From NCBI GenBank assembly GCA_021730635.1, contig JAJNNC010000001.1, positions 434,001 through 498,000 of the forward strand: a stretch of DNA of 64,000 bases, written 5' to 3'. The first letter of the stretch is position 1, and the number at the start of each line of letters is the position of its first letter. Position numbers and translations under genes: made by a program. Below, in pieces: positions 16,801 to 27,240 of this stretch. The stretch is from Catalimonadaceae bacterium JC749. Its GTDB lineage: Bacteria; Bacteroidota; Bacteroidia; Cytophagales; Cyclobacteriaceae. The notes below the pieces were generated by a model. It was not told the origin of the DNA. It was given only the letters and a program-made list of their open reading frames with translations, and searched no databases.

Positions 16801-17061
16801 GGCAATTGGGATAAATTTAGCAGTATATGCATCATCAGCCGGTTGATCCTTTCCGACCCTCTATCAGATTCGGAAGTGAGTTAGTTGACTTCCTTACATG
16901 ATAAAATCTAATACAAAGGGTTTTGTTATCAGAATAGGATGAAATCTGAAGACAGGGTATTGTTTTGATTTCTGTGGGATTGTTCAAAAAAAGGTGCTTT
17001 CTCAAACAAATTCATCAGGCAGTGATTTCTTTAGAATAGATAGACATTTAATGTTTTAGCC

Positions 17062-17307
17062 ATGATCAAGGAAGAACAACTAGACGAATACACCAATAAA
17101 CTGAAGCGGTATCTGGCCAACCCCAGCAGCACACAGACTTTTTATGAAAGTTACCAGGAGGATCACAGCGAAGCTGATTTTGAAGAGTATACGCAGGCTA
17201 TAGAAGATCTTATTACCCGGCTGGAAGAGAAAAAAGTAAAAGATCAAGATAGTTTGTGTAAGGAGATTCAAAAGTTAAAGCTTCCACACAACCAGTTTGG
17301 CTGTTAG
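17062..17307 (+). CDS. Small acidic/basic helical protein, unknown
   Basis: An 81-residue product, very rich in Glu, Asp, Lys and Gln, that is predicted to be mostly alpha-helical (EDLITRLEEKKVKDQDSL). It has no signal peptide or known domain. It begins with ATG after a 260 bp gap and ends 11 bp from the convergent kinase gene. It may be a real small cytoplasmic protein, as its amino acid composition looks like coding sequence rather than a shadow frame, but no function can be offered. Confidence 0.5.
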   Translation: MIKEEQLDEYTNKLKRYLANPSSTQTFYESYQEDHSEADFEEYTQAIEDLITRLEEKKVKDQDSLCKEIQKLKLPHNQFGC

Positions 17308-17318
17308 CTTTTGCTTTT

Positions 17319-18335
17319 TTAGATATGGAAGGGTATAAGGGTCAGCTTTACCTCTGTACCTTGATGCAAGGTACTATTAATTTGTATACTGCCCCCGCTT
17401 TTTTCTACCATGACCTTCACCAGATGCAAGCTAATACCTTGACCGTTACTCTGGCGGGTGAATCTTTGGAAAGGCATACAGAGTTTGCTGCCATATCGGT
17501 CCATATCGATACCAATGCCATTGTCCTGAATGGTAAAAAACACCTTTTCTCCTTTTCTTTCCGTGTACATGCGAATCACGGCGGGTCTGTCTTCCGCCCT
17601 GTAACGGATGGCATTATCGAATAAGCTTTTGATCATACTTTGGAGAAAGTCTTCACGATAAGTAATTTGAGGGCAAGCCTCAAAATTTGTTTCAACAGTC
17701 ATATTATTTTCCAACAAAGTGCCATACTCTTTCATCATTCCCATCACCAAAGACTCGAAAGACACCCCCCTGGTCTGAGGAGTTTTGGGCTTTCTGGTAT
17801 TAATGAACGCCTCAAAAGCTTCATAAAACCCTTCAATTTGTTTGAGATAATAGTTTTCCAGATCTGCCAAATGCATCTGAGCTTTCTCCACCATATTCTT
17901 TTGCAGAAGAAGTTTTGTGCTAGAAAAAAGGTTTTTGAGATCATGCGCTCCTTTTCTGAAAAATAACTTCAGGTCCTCTGCAAAAGTAGAGATGTCCGGC
18001 GACTCTAAGTCTAACGGTTCATGGATTTGTACAATGACCAAGGTTTGTGGCAGGTCTGTTTTGCTGGATTCTTCAGGAATAAACAGGACCTCAAATGATT
18101 GTCCGTGAGTGAAAAATGGCATCACTAAACTTTGGTTCTTGCCCACTACCTCCTGTTGGTGTGCTTCTATAAAGCGCAATAAGTCCTGAGGAATACTTAC
18201 TGTGGTAGCATTTTCATGATCAAGAAGCTGATATTCCTGCGTAGTGTAACGAAGTATGGCGTAAAGATGCTTCAATGTGATACGTTTATGCCCGTTATTG
18301 GCAGATTCCTTTATTAAATTATACAATAATGACAA
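17319..18335 (-). CDS. Sensor histidine kinase without membrane segments
   Basis: A 338-residue cytoplasmic kinase. The N-terminal 120 residues form a small unidentified sensor region. KGAHDLKNLFSST (H131) is the phosphoacceptor helix, a HDLKN variant rather than the common HExR/KNP. The ATPase domain has SLFDNAIRYR (N box), IQDNGIGID (G1) and NGQGISLHLVKVMVEKSGG (G2). No transmembrane or signal segment is visible, so it should sense a cytoplasmic signal or a partner. It is divergent from the response regulator at 18521, which is the obvious candidate partner, with about 185 bp between them. Confidence 0.85.
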   Translation of the reverse strand: MSLLYNLIKESANNGHKRITLKHLYAILRYTTQEYQLLDHENATTVSIPQDLLRFIEAHQQEVVGKNQSLVMPFFTHGQSFEVLFIPEESSKTDLPQTLVIVQIHEPLDLESPDISTFAEDLKLFFRKGAHDLKNLFSSTKLLLQKNMVEKAQMHLADLENYYLKQIEGFYEAFEAFINTRKPKTPQTRGVSFESLVMGMMKEYGTLLENNMTVETNFEACPQITYREDFLQSMIKSLFDNAIRYRAEDRPAVIRMYTERKGEKVFFTIQDNGIGIDMDRYGSKLCMPFQRFTRQSNGQGISLHLVKVMVEKSGGSIQINSTLHQGTEVKLTLIPFHI

Positions 18336-18520
18336 TCGATAAAAAAAGATATGGGTTTGGCTTTTTTATCAGTGAAATATTTTATTTTTAAAACTTGATT
18401 ACCTGTAGCATCAACCTTGAACGTTCCCAAAGTTATTGATTAGATCTCTACTAAAAGTATTTGTTTGGAATAAATTATTCCGAAGGCTTACCATATTATT
18501 TTCTATTGACGCTACTTCTG

Positions 18521-19198
18521 ATGGATACCATTAAGATTCTAATTGCTGATGACCACAAGCTGTACCGGGAGGGTATCAAGTCATTGCTCGAAGACGAAGA
18601 AAATATTGACATCAGTATTGAAGTGAGCAGCGGCGTGGAGGTGTTGGAAAAGCTGAAAAAACAACCCGTAGATATCATTCTAATGGATATTGATATGCCT
18701 GATATGAATGGTATTGAAGCGACCCGGGCTGTGAAGGAACTTTACCCTGAAACGCGGATTTTGATCCTCTCCATGTATGACAATCTGGAATTTATCCTGG
18801 ATGTACTGAAAGCCGGCGCTTCTGGTTATCTGTTGAAGAGTACAGAAAGCTTGGACCTGGTGAGCGCTATTAAGGCATTGGCTTTAGGGAGCTGCTATTA
18901 CAGCGAAAAAGTTTCTAACAAATTATGCGAGTATCTGAATCAGATCAATGTTAATGCTTTTTCCGATGATAAGGCGGCGGTGGCTCAGCCTGTACTTACC
19001 CAACAGGCCAATCTTACCAAAAGGGAGCTGGAAATATTACAGCTCATAGGAAAAGAATATACCAACCAGGAAATAGCAGACGAACTTTTTATCAGTACAA
19101 ACACCGTATTTACGCACCGCAAAAACCTGATGAAAAAGCTCAATGTTCGAAACATGGCCGGACTCATACGCTATGCATCTAAGTACGGTATTATTTAA
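18521..19198 (+). CDS. NarL/LuxR-type response regulator
   Basis: A 225-residue DNA-binding regulator. The receiver domain (residues 4-120) has the acidic pocket D10/D11, phosphoacceptor D56 in DIILMDIDMPDMNG, and the conserved Lys in GYLLKS. After a linker comes a LuxR-type helix-turn-helix: LTKRELEILQLIGK, then NQEIADELFISTNTVFTHRK. The ATG at 18521 (MDTIKILIADD) is the family start; the longer reading from 18461 adds 20 hydrophobic residues without support. It is probably paired with the divergent kinase gene at 17319. The downstream hairpin at 19267-19323 may terminate its transcript. Confidence 0.9.
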   Translation: MDTIKILIADDHKLYREGIKSLLEDEENIDISIEVSSGVEVLEKLKKQPVDIILMDIDMPDMNGIEATRAVKELYPETRILILSMYDNLEFILDVLKAGASGYLLKSTESLDLVSAIKALALGSCYYSEKVSNKLCEYLNQINVNAFSDDKAAVAQPVLTQQANLTKRELEILQLIGKEYTNQEIADELFISTNTVFTHRKNLMKKLNVRNMAGLIRYASKYGII

Positions 19199-19266
19199 AA
19201 GCTAAACCCTTCACACCTTATTTTCTTAAAACTGCAAGCCAGGAAGCGTTCATTTTCATCATTTTG

Positions 19267-19323
19267 TGCCTCACTAAAAATAGTGATATGCTCTCTTGCA
19301 ACTCACTAAAAACAGGCATTTTT
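19267..19323 (+). terminator. Possible terminator of the response-regulator transcript
   Basis: TGCCT (19267-19271) pairs with AGGCA (19314-19318), enclosing a smaller CACTA/TAGTG hairpin, and is followed by TTTTT. The outer stem is only five pairs, so this is tentative. Confidence 0.4.
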
Positions 19324-19470
19324 CCCATCTTTTTTCCGATTTCCTTTTTTTATTCCTAATTACTCAAGACTTTTACACTATAAACACATTGAAGTTTAGG
19401 GACAATTTTTTCAACTACACTGTTTTCCGTTATGGAAAATTTTTTCAACTTTTTTTCAACGATGAAAAAT

Positions 19471-19522
19471 CAGGGCACTCTCAATGTAGTATATTCACAT
19501 CCTCATTGAGGTGCCCTTTTTT
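19471..19522 (+). terminator. Strong orphan rho-independent terminator
   Basis: AGGGCACTCTCAATG (19472-19486) pairs with CATTGAGGTGCCCT (19504-19517), 14 pairs with one bulge, followed by TTTTTT. Flanking AAATCAG and CTGATTT can extend the structure. The nearest upstream plus-strand stop codon is 270 bp away, so it may end a small RNA. Confidence 0.75.
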
Positions 19523-19671
19523 CTGATTTCAATTTTTTAATATGTATTGAAGTCTATAGAAAGGGAATTGTCTATTTTTTGTTAACCGGGTTGATCAGAA
19601 GGTTTTATAGTAGCGACTTGTCATCAGCGTACAAAACAGCCTTCCATTTTTTCCACTACTAAAGAAAATGT

Positions 19672-20112
19672 ATGTTCAAGTTTATTAATAATGTTGCGCT
19701 GATAGAAGTTAATAAAACCCTGGAAGCTGTTCAGATAACCTTTAGAGACTCAGGTGATATAACACAATATATAGAAACCCTTCGCATGGCCAACAGTTTT
19801 GCCAACCTACATCATTGCCATGCCTACCTGATGATTAAGAATAGCTTTAAAGACATAGGTGCTGAGCAATTTTATCGTCTTCTAACGCATTGGCTGCAAG
19901 CGATGGAACAGAATTTTGATCAGCATTTTTCGGGCAGCGCTCAGGTAGCCTTACTAACTCCTCAGGATACTTTTCTTACCTTTACCAACATCATGCGCTC
20001 AACGCAGACTAAGCCTTACTATCACGTATCGTTTGATCTTTTCCATACCAGCAAGGCCGCTCATCTCTTCTTACAGCCAAATCCAATCAAGGTAAATTTT
20101 CACAGTCTTTAA
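19672..20112 (+). CDS. Hypothetical protein, 146 aa
   Basis: A soluble protein with alternating helices and strands (NVALIEVNKTLEAVQITFRD at the start, then SFANLHHCHAYLMIKNS). The pattern of short strands with one long central helix (EQFYRLLTHWLQAMEQNFDQ) vaguely recalls the SpoIIAA/STAS-like proteins that Bacteroidota often place near signalling genes, but there is no diagnostic motif. It stands alone between the orphan terminator and the hybrid kinase gene. A role in signalling would be guesswork. Confidence 0.6.
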   Translation: MFKFINNVALIEVNKTLEAVQITFRDSGDITQYIETLRMANSFANLHHCHAYLMIKNSFKDIGAEQFYRLLTHWLQAMEQNFDQHFSGSAQVALLTPQDTFLTFTNIMRSTQTKPYYHVSFDLFHTSKAAHLFLQPNPIKVNFHSL

Positions 20113-20570
20113 CCCCCATTCATTTCAGTAGATACATTCCTGGATATATTTTACCTTTTAACTTCAGATTTCGCCGAATCAAGGATTTTATTTGTGTAAT
20201 TGATTATATTTTATCTGTTTATACTTCTTTACAACGAAGAGATAATTAAATTTATTCCCGGATATCCTCCTGAACAAAAGCCAGATTTCAACAAACAGAG
20301 GTTATCATTTATAAGCCGGAAGCGCAAGCTATGGCTGTACCCTGTCGGTGAAGATCATGAGAAAATTCACATGGATTTTTCAATACCTGCCTACAGAAAA
20401 ACCGGATTTTGTCTTGTAATAACGTTACAAAACCGGCCAGGATAGCCTGAAGACTGAATAAGTCACCACAAGGTCTGAAGTCAGGCAGCATCATGTATCA
20501 TTTCACAAGATCAGGATTGTCTATTTACGAGTCTAGGAAGACAAAAGGCATTCAACATACCTTGGTTACT
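20113..20570. other. Gap before the hybrid kinase gene
   Basis: Roughly 460 bp with no convincing gene. An 81-codon open frame at 20200-20445 has an unusual composition and no family resemblance, and I regard it as noncoding. The first part (20113-20230) is AT-rich and could hold the kinase promoter. No repeat or strong hairpin is visible. Confidence 0.45.
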
Positions 20571-23423
20571 ATGGCTAATATTGAAAAGCCAGAAAAGGCG
20601 ATAGAAAAAGAACAGAGCATTATCCGGAGCTTAGTAGAAGAATCTGATGATGTTTTTATTGCTGTCGATAAGCATTATCAGGTGTTAGCTTTGAATGAAG
20701 CACAGAAGAAGATCTTTCGACGGGCTTTTCAGATAGAGCTACAGATTGGCCATAATCTTTTACAAACATTTGAAAACTATCCCATTTTATATGAAAGAAC
20801 GAAAGCTTATTATGAAAGGGTCTTTCAGGGAGAAAAGTATACCGTAGATACCTATGAAGTGCAGGCAGAACAGAAAAGATACTATGAACTGCAATTTACT
20901 CCCATTAAAGACAAGACAGGACAGGTGATAGGGGCTGCCCAAACCAGCCGGGATATTACCCATAAGGTAGAAATTAACAAGAAAATCCAGGAAATTACAA
21001 AAAGGAGTATTCATCTTACCGGTGAGAAGTTTTTCATAGATCTTTCCGAGCAATTAACCTCTATCTTCAATGCCAAGTATGTATACATGGGCGTGTTTAG
21101 TGAGGATCATAGCAGCGTAAATACCCTGGCCTTCCGGATAAAGGGAAAATTGGCAGATAATTTTTCCTACAGCTTAAACCATACCCCCTGTGCGGCTGTC
21201 AGCCAGAATAAGGAGACTTATTATTTCGAAAATGTTCAGGGAAAATTTCCGGAAGATGGAAAATTGGAGCGGTGGAACGCAGAAAGCTATGTGGGTATTC
21301 CAGTCAACGCACCTTCTTCCGGCGACCCTATGGGCATCTTGGTAATGATCAACGACAAACCCTGGGAGCCTGTACCTTACGCAGACTATATCTTCGCTTT
21401 GTTTGCCACCCGCGCAGGTGCTGAGCTGGAAAGAATGCGTGCAGAAGAAAAAATAAGGAAAAAAGATAAACAACTGGCCAGAGTATCAGACAATGTACCC
21501 GGGGTTATTTATGAATTCAGGATGAAACCTGATCAATCGACAGAATTTTTGTATGTCAGTGATGCTGCTGAAAGCCTGCTAGAATTATCCCCGAAAGAAC
21601 TAATCAAAGATGTAAATAAGGTTTATAAGCAGGTACATCCAGAAGATCGGGCAGCCTTCTTCAAAGCTATGGAGCGTTCTGCCTCGTCTGTGGAGCACTT
21701 TCACTATGAAGGCAGAATCTTTGGGAGAAAATCCGGCAAACTCAAATGGATTAAAATTGATGCAAAACCTGAAAAAAACGAACAAGGCGATATTGTCTGG
21801 TATGGGTTTATTGATGACATCACCAAGCTGAAAGAAACTGAATTCGAGCTTATTAAAGCCAAAGAAGAATCAGAACGGGCAGCCAGGGCAAAAGAGGATT
21901 TTTTAGCCACCATGAGCCATGAAATACGCACTCCTCTTAATGCCATCTTGGGGCTTGCCAATTTGTTGTTGACCAAAGAGCCTAAGGAAGATCAATTAGA
22001 AAATCTGCACACGCTCAAGTTTTCTTCAGAGAGCCTGATGAACCTCATCAACGATATACTTGACCTAAGCAAGTTGGAATCTGGCAAAGTGGAGATCAAA
22101 GTAGCGCGGATTGACTTACGATCGTTGCTACACAGTATCAAGCAAGCCCATCAGTTGCTGGCTACTGAAAGAAACAACAGCCTCATCATAGAAATAGATG
22201 AAAAGGTGCCCTCTGCCGTGTTAGGAGATCAGGTAAAGCTCGCTCAGATTTTAAATAACCTCATCGGTAATGCTGTGAAATTCACCTTTGACGGAGTCAT
22301 TACCGTGAAAGTCAATGTAAAATGCAAAAAAGAAGAAAACCTCTTCCTACATTTTTCTATAAAGGATACAGGCATTGGCATACCACAGGAAAAACTTCAA
22401 CATATTTTTGAAAAATTTACACAGGCAGATAATTCTACTGCTCGACAGTTTGGCGGTACAGGGCTGGGTTTAACCATCACCAAGATGTTACTGGAATTAT
22501 TGAATAGCGAGATTCATGTAGAAAGTACTGTCAATGAAGGGGCTGTTTTTTATTTTGATTTACATTTAAAAGAAGATCTGTCGGTGAGTGAAAGCAGGCC
22601 GGGAGAGCATACGAATACAACAAATCTTCAGCGTATGGAGGATATTAAAATATTACTGGTAGAAGATGTGGCCATCAATCGTTACATCGTGATACAATAT
22701 CTGCAAGGGTGGTGGGATGTTCAGATAGATGAAGCCAGTAACGGTACAGAGGCTATTGAAATGGTAAAAACGAAAGCTTACGATATCATCCTGATGGATA
22801 TTCGCATGCCGGAAATGGACGGATTCGAAGCGGCAAAGATCATCCGCTCCTCTACAGACCCGAAGCTACAGCAAATTCCCATCATTGCCCTTACTGCTGA
22901 CACGGCGAGGGATCTCAAGGACAGTCTTTATGAATTTACCGATGTGGTGACTAAACCTTTCAATCCTAATGAGTTGTATGCAAAAGTTATTAAATATACG
23001 TCTGCCTCTCAACCTAACATTGAGGCAAAAAATCATCCTGTCCAAAGCGACACTCCCCTACTCTCCGGAGTAATTGATTACCAGATGGCAGAAAAGCCTT
23101 TGCGTGGTGACGTAAACAGAGTAATACATTTCTATGAGGTAGCCGAACAAACACTGGCAAATTACAAAGCAGAATACACGATGGCAGCAAAACAGCGCAA
23201 CGTCAGTGAGATGGGCCATGTAAAACACAAAGCCAAGTTAACCCTGAGCATGCTGGGCCTTAAAACACTCTTTTCCCTTCTGGAAAAAGGAAAAGCATTG
23301 GCAGAACGGGAATCCGATCAAGCTGCTTTAGAAGATTTGCTGACTGAAATTAACCGTCGGTTTGAAGAGGCTATCGATGCTGTAAAAAGGCGAAGAAGCC
23401 AGGTGGTTCAACAGGGCTTATAA
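20571..23423 (+). CDS. Hybrid sensor histidine kinase (PAS-GAF-PAS-HisKA-HATPase-REC-HPt)
   Basis: A 950-residue cytoplasmic phosphorelay protein. Order: PAS (about 15-130, ending in TSRDITHKVE), GAF (about 145-295), PAS/PAC (about 310-420, DRAAFFKAMERS and WYGFIDDITKLKE), HisKA with FLATMSHEIRTPLNA (H450), HATPase with LIGNAVKFT (N box), DTGIGIP and GGTGLGLTITKML, receiver domain with ILMDIRMPEMDG (D743), and a C-terminal HPt-like helix bundle (GHVKHKAKLTLSMLGL, probable H886). No membrane segment is seen, so signals are sensed inside the cell. The ATG at 20571 (MANIEKPEK) is preferred; an upstream ATG at 20493 would add 26 residues. It ends five bases from the convergent metH gene. Confidence 0.9.
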   Translation: MANIEKPEKAIEKEQSIIRSLVEESDDVFIAVDKHYQVLALNEAQKKIFRRAFQIELQIGHNLLQTFENYPILYERTKAYYERVFQGEKYTVDTYEVQAEQKRYYELQFTPIKDKTGQVIGAAQTSRDITHKVEINKKIQEITKRSIHLTGEKFFIDLSEQLTSIFNAKYVYMGVFSEDHSSVNTLAFRIKGKLADNFSYSLNHTPCAAVSQNKETYYFENVQGKFPEDGKLERWNAESYVGIPVNAPSSGDPMGILVMINDKPWEPVPYADYIFALFATRAGAELERMRAEEKIRKKDKQLARVSDNVPGVIYEFRMKPDQSTEFLYVSDAAESLLELSPKELIKDVNKVYKQVHPEDRAAFFKAMERSASSVEHFHYEGRIFGRKSGKLKWIKIDAKPEKNEQGDIVWYGFIDDITKLKETEFELIKAKEESERAARAKEDFLATMSHEIRTPLNAILGLANLLLTKEPKEDQLENLHTLKFSSESLMNLINDILDLSKLESGKVEIKVARIDLRSLLHSIKQAHQLLATERNNSLIIEIDEKVPSAVLGDQVKLAQILNNLIGNAVKFTFDGVITVKVNVKCKKEENLFLHFSIKDTGIGIPQEKLQHIFEKFTQADNSTARQFGGTGLGLTITKMLLELLNSEIHVESTVNEGAVFYFDLHLKEDLSVSESRPGEHTNTTNLQRMEDIKILLVEDVAINRYIVIQYLQGWWDVQIDEASNGTEAIEMVKTKAYDIILMDIRMPEMDGFEAAKIIRSSTDPKLQQIPIIALTADTARDLKDSLYEFTDVVTKPFNPNELYAKVIKYTSASQPNIEAKNHPVQSDTPLLSGVIDYQMAEKPLRGDVNRVIHFYEVAEQTLANYKAEYTMAAKQRNVSEMGHVKHKAKLTLSMLGLKTLFSLLEKGKALAERESDQAALEDLLTEINRRFEEAIDAVKRRRSQVVQQGL

Positions 23424-23428
23424 ACCAC

Positions 23429-26185
23429 CTAGACGTCATATCCTACAATGGGGCTTAACCACTTCTCAGCGCTCTCAAGGGTCATCCCTTTTCTGATGGC
23501 ATAATCTTCTATCTGATCTTTGTCAATTTTAGAGACCCCAAAATATCTTGATGCCGGATGCGAGAAATACCATCCGCTCACAGAAGCCGCCGGCAGCATA
23601 GCAAAACTCTCCGTCAGGGTGATACCCGCATTGTTGGTAGCCGAGAGCAGATCAAACAGGGTTGCTTTCTCCGTATGATCAGGGCAGGCCGGATAGCCGG
23701 GTGCTGGTCGAATACCCTGGTATTCCTCCCGGATCAGTGCTTCGTTTTCGAGCTTTTCTTGCGCATTATAGCCCCAGTATTCTTTTCTCACCTTCTCATG
23801 CATGAGCTCAGTAAAAGCCTCTGCCAGCCGGTCGGCAATGGCTTTGATCATGATAGCATTGTAATCATCATGGTCGGCTTCGTATTTTTTGGCGATCTCT
23901 TCACAGCCGATGCCAGCTGTCACGGCGAAGCCGCCTATATAATCGGAAATTCCTGTTTCTTCAGGAGCCACAAAATCGGACAGACACATATAAGGTTTTC
24001 CGGCCGCTTTTTTAGTTTGCTGCCGTAAATGATGCAAGGTAGTAAGCACCTGGCTGCGGTCTTCCTGCCCGCCCTCAAAGTGATACAAGGCTATATCATC
24101 ATCGTTGACAGTGTTGGCAGGGAAAAATCCGATTACGCATCGGGCGCGCAACAGCTTTTCCTTTATCACTTTTGTCAGCATAGCCTGTGCATCCTGATAG
24201 AGGATACGGGCCTGTTCTCCTACCACTTCATCTTCCAGGATTTGAGGAAATCTTCCAGCCAGTTCCCAGGTCATAAAGAAGGGCGTCCAATCAATATAGG
24301 GGGCAATCTCTTCCAGTGGGTAATCGTCAAATACCCGGATCCCCAGAAAACTGGGTTTGGTTACCTGGTGGGTTGACCAGTCGGTCTTAAACTTCTGCTC
24401 TCTGGCTTCTTTGAGGGTGACAAAGTTTTTTCGCTGCCGCATGCCGCTATGTCTTTCCCGCATCTGTTGATATTCTTCCCGCACCTTTAGCTTATACTGC
24501 GTCTGGGTTTCTTTACTCAACAGCTGACTGACTACCGGAACAGAACGGGATGCATCCAACACATGGATCACGGCACCCTGATAATTGGGTTCTATTTTTA
24601 CGGCTGTATGAATCTTAGAGGTAGTAGCACCACCGATCAACAAAGGCAGTGTAAATCCTTCCTCCTCCATTAGTTTGGCCACATTCACCATCTCATCCAG
24701 AGAAGGAGTGATCAACCCGCTGAGCCCTATGACATCAACTTGCACTTCTCTGGCTTTTTGCAGGATTTTCTCGGCCGGTACCATCACACCCATATCAATC
24801 ACCTCATAATTGTTGCAACCCAGCACGACGCCTACGATGTTTTTACCGATATCGTGGACATCACCCTTCACAGTAGCCATTAGGATTTTTCCTTTGGTGG
24901 TTTGATCACCCTCCCTTTTTTCAGCTTCAATAAAGGGAAAAAGATAGGCCACTCCCTTTTTCATAACCCGTGCACTTTTGACAACCTGAGGGAGAAACAT
25001 TTTACCCGAACCGAAAAGATCACCCACTACGTTCATACCATCCATTAAGGGGCCTTCGATCACCTGGAGGGGGCGTTCGTGTTGCTGGCGGGCTTCTTCA
25101 ACATCCTCTTCTATGAATTCTGTAATTCCTTTGACCAGGGCATGTTCCAGTCGTTTGTTGACTGGCCATTTTCGCCATTCCTGATCTTCTTTCTTTTTGG
25201 CAGTGCCTTTGTCTTTAATGGTTTCTGCAAACTCCAGCAGCCTTTCTGTGGCATCATCCCGCCGATCCAACAACACGTCTTCTACCCGTTCGAGCAAATC
25301 TTTAGGAATGTTATCATATATTTCCAGCATACCCGGATTTACAATACCCATATCCATGCCTGCACGCTTGGCATGATAGAGGAAGGCTGAATGCATGGCT
25401 TCCCTCACCACATCATTGCCCCGAAACGAGAAAGACACATTGCTGACACCACCACTCACATGGACGCCTGGCAGATTTTCACGCACCCATTTGGTCGCCA
25501 TGAAAAAATCCAACGCATTGTGACGGTGTTCTTCCATGCCTGTAGCTACAGGAAAGATGTTGAGATCCAAAATAATATCCTGGGGAGGAAACTTTACTTT
25601 CTGCACCAGTAAATCGTAGGATCTTTTGGCAATCTCGATACGCCTTTCGTAATTGTCGGCTTGCCCTTTTTCGTCAAAAGCCATCACGATGACGGCAGCG
25701 CCGTACATTTTAATACGTTTAGCCTGCCGGAGGAATGTGTCTTCCCCTTCCTTCAAACTGATAGAATTCACCACGCATTTTCCTTGCACACATTTAAGTC
25801 CGGCCTCGATGATAGGCCATTTGGAAGAGTCAATCATAAAAGGAACGCGGGCAATATCGGGCTCAGCAGAGATGAGATTAATAAATTTCACCATGGCCTG
25901 CTCGCCATCCAGCATCCCCTCATCCATGTTGATATCAATGATTTGTGCGCCATTTTCTACCTGCTCCCTTGCTATGGCAATGGCTGCTTCGTAATTTCCT
26001 TCTATAATGAGACGGGCAAACTTACGGGATCCGGTAACATTGGTTCGTTCTCCAATGTTCACAAAACCGGTATGCTCATTCACAATCAGCGGTTCTAAGC
26101 CGCTAAGGCGTAGATCAGGAATAGTGGGGTCACGCAATACGTGGGCCACTAAAGATTCTTCAATGTGGGTTTTATCAATATTCAT
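23429..26185 (-). CDS. metH: Methionine synthase, folate/cobalamin/reactivation part (MetH C-terminal polypeptide)
   Basis: A 918-residue protein that contains all MetH domains except the homocysteine domain. The pterin-binding barrel starts at [19 protein letters not shown]; the cobalamin cap and B12-binding domain show [20 protein letters not shown] (the DxHxxG cobalt-ligand loop) and later [11 protein letters not shown] and IGGATTS types of segment; the C-terminal AdoMet-dependent reactivation domain has [22 protein letters not shown] and [14 protein letters not shown]. It moves the methyl group from methyl-tetrahydrofolate to homocysteine via cobalamin together with the partner encoded 29 bp upstream. 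Separate coding of the N-terminal module is seen in a number of Bacteroidota. Confidence 0.95.
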   Translation of the reverse strand: MNIDKTHIEESLVAHVLRDPTIPDLRLSGLEPLIVNEHTGFVNIGERTNVTGSRKFARLIIEGNYEAAIAIAREQVENGAQIIDINMDEGMLDGEQAMVKFINLISAEPDIARVPFMIDSSKWPIIEAGLKCVQGKCVVNSISLKEGEDTFLRQAKRIKMYGAAVIVMAFDEKGQADNYERRIEIAKRSYDLLVQKVKFPPQDIILDLNIFPVATGMEEHRHNALDFFMATKWVRENLPGVHVSGGVSNVSFSFRGNDVVREAMHSAFLYHAKRAGMDMGIVNPGMLEIYDNIPKDLLERVEDVLLDRRDDATERLLEFAETIKDKGTAKKKEDQEWRKWPVNKRLEHALVKGITEFIEEDVEEARQQHERPLQVIEGPLMDGMNVVGDLFGSGKMFLPQVVKSARVMKKGVAYLFPFIEAEKREGDQTTKGKILMATVKGDVHDIGKNIVGVVLGCNNYEVIDMGVMVPAEKILQKAREVQVDVIGLSGLITPSLDEMVNVAKLMEEEGFTLPLLIGGATTSKIHTAVKIEPNYQGAVIHVLDASRSVPVVSQLLSKETQTQYKLKVREEYQQMRERHSGMRQRKNFVTLKEAREQKFKTDWSTHQVTKPSFLGIRVFDDYPLEEIAPYIDWTPFFMTWELAGRFPQILEDEVVGEQARILYQDAQAMLTKVIKEKLLRARCVIGFFPANTVNDDDIALYHFEGGQEDRSQVLTTLHHLRQQTKKAAGKPYMCLSDFVAPEETGISDYIGGFAVTAGIGCEEIAKKYEADHDDYNAIMIKAIADRLAEAFTELMHEKVRKEYWGYNAQEKLENEALIREEYQGIRPAPGYPACPDHTEKATLFDLLSATNNAGITLTESFAMLPAASVSGWYFSHPASRYFGVSKIDKDQIEDYAIRKGMTLESAEKWLSPIVGYDV

Positions 26186-26214
26186 AACAGATGGCTAAAT
26201 ACAACAAGGGCCGT

Positions 26215-27240
26215 TTATTCTTCAACAGTAACAAGGGCACCATTCACCAGGCGCGGTTTGTATTGGTTGGCCATACGAGCGATTTCCCGTATATGATCAG
26301 GGGTAGTGCCACAGCAACCTCCTAATAGATTAATATAACCATGGCTTACAAAATCTTTTAATTCAGCAGCCATTTGCACGGGGGTTTGCTCATATTCTCC
26401 AAATTCATTAGGCAATCCGGCATTAGGATGCGCAGAAATAAAACAATTGGCATGTCGGGCTAATTCTTTGATATAGGGATACAAATCTTTGGCTCCCAAA
26501 GCACAATTCAGCCCTACGCTCAACAGATTGCCATGCATGACTGAGTTCCAGAAAGCTTCTGTAGTCTGTCCGGAAAGGGTACGGCCACTGGCATCGGTAA
26601 TAGTACCAGATACCATTATCGGAATCTCCAGTTCATGTGCATCCAGATAGGCGTTGATGGCAAACAGGGCTGCTTTGGCATTGAGGGTATCGAAAACTGT
26701 TTCTACCAGGAGCATATCCACACCGCCATCTACCAGGCCTCGTACCTGCTCTGTGTAGGTATCGACCAGTTGGTCAAACCCAACAGCCCGGTATCCCGGA
26801 TCATTGACATCAGGTGAAATAGAAGCTGTCCGATTGGTAGGTCCCAAAGAGCCGGCTACAAAACGAGGTTTATGGGGCTCTTTGGCTGTAAATTCACGGG
26901 CCACATCTGCCGCGATCTTAGCTGACTGGTAATTCATTTCATATACCAAATGTTCTAAGCCGTAATCAGCCTGAGCGATAGCGGTAGAAGTAAAAGTATT
27001 GGTTTCAGCAATGTCAGCACCAGCCTCAAAATAAGCCTGATGAATCGCCCGGATAATGTCCGGACGGGTCAGCGACAAAAGGTCATTGTTGCCTTTCAAT
27101 GGAAAAGGATGGTCTGTAAGCTGCTCATTTCTGAAATCAGACTCATCCAATTTATAGTTTTGAATCATGGTACCCATCGCACCATCAATGATGAGAATTC
27201 TTTCGCTTAACGATTGGTATAAAAGGGCTTTCTTATTCAT
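26215..27240 (-). CDS. Homocysteine S-methyltransferase module of split methionine synthase
   Basis: A 341-residue protein equal to the N-terminal homocysteine-binding barrel of MetH. It opens with [19 protein letters not shown] and contains [14 protein letters not shown] and the zinc ligands: Cys in SVGLNCALG and the Cys pair in [13 protein letters not shown]. Start at 27240 (MNKKALLYQ) chosen over 27252, as it follows the normal family N-terminus. It is first in a two-gene operon with the cobalamin part. On its own it lacks cofactor domains, so it must work with the downstream product to make methionine. Confidence 0.93.
   Translation of the reverse strand: MNKKALLYQSLSERILIIDGAMGTMIQNYKLDESDFRNEQLTDHPFPLKGNNDLLSLTRPDIIRAIHQAYFEAGADIAETNTFTSTAIAQADYGLEHLVYEMNYQSAKIAADVAREFTAKEPHKPRFVAGSLGPTNRTASISPDVNDPGYRAVGFDQLVDTYTEQVRGLVDGGVDMLLVETVFDTLNAKAALFAINAYLDAHELEIPIMVSGTITDASGRTLSGQTTEAFWNSVMHGNLLSVGLNCALGAKDLYPYIKELARHANCFISAHPNAGLPNEFGEYEQTPVQMAAELKDFVSHGYINLLGGCCGTTPDHIREIARMANQYKPRLVNGALVTVEE

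Larger units (their letters stand above)
19199..19671. other. Noncoding region after the response regulator, candidate small RNA
   Basis: About 470 bp without a credible ORF. It holds the weak hairpin at 19267-19323, two copies of AATTTTTTCAACT (near 19403 and 19438), and a strong terminator at 19471-19522. The stretch 19330-19522 therefore may be an independent small transcript on the plus strand. No consensus promoter was found in it. Confidence 0.4.

Noticed and set aside
20200-20445. 81-codon open frame before the hybrid kinase gene
   Set aside because: Atypical composition, no family resemblance and poor start context; it is treated as noncoding.
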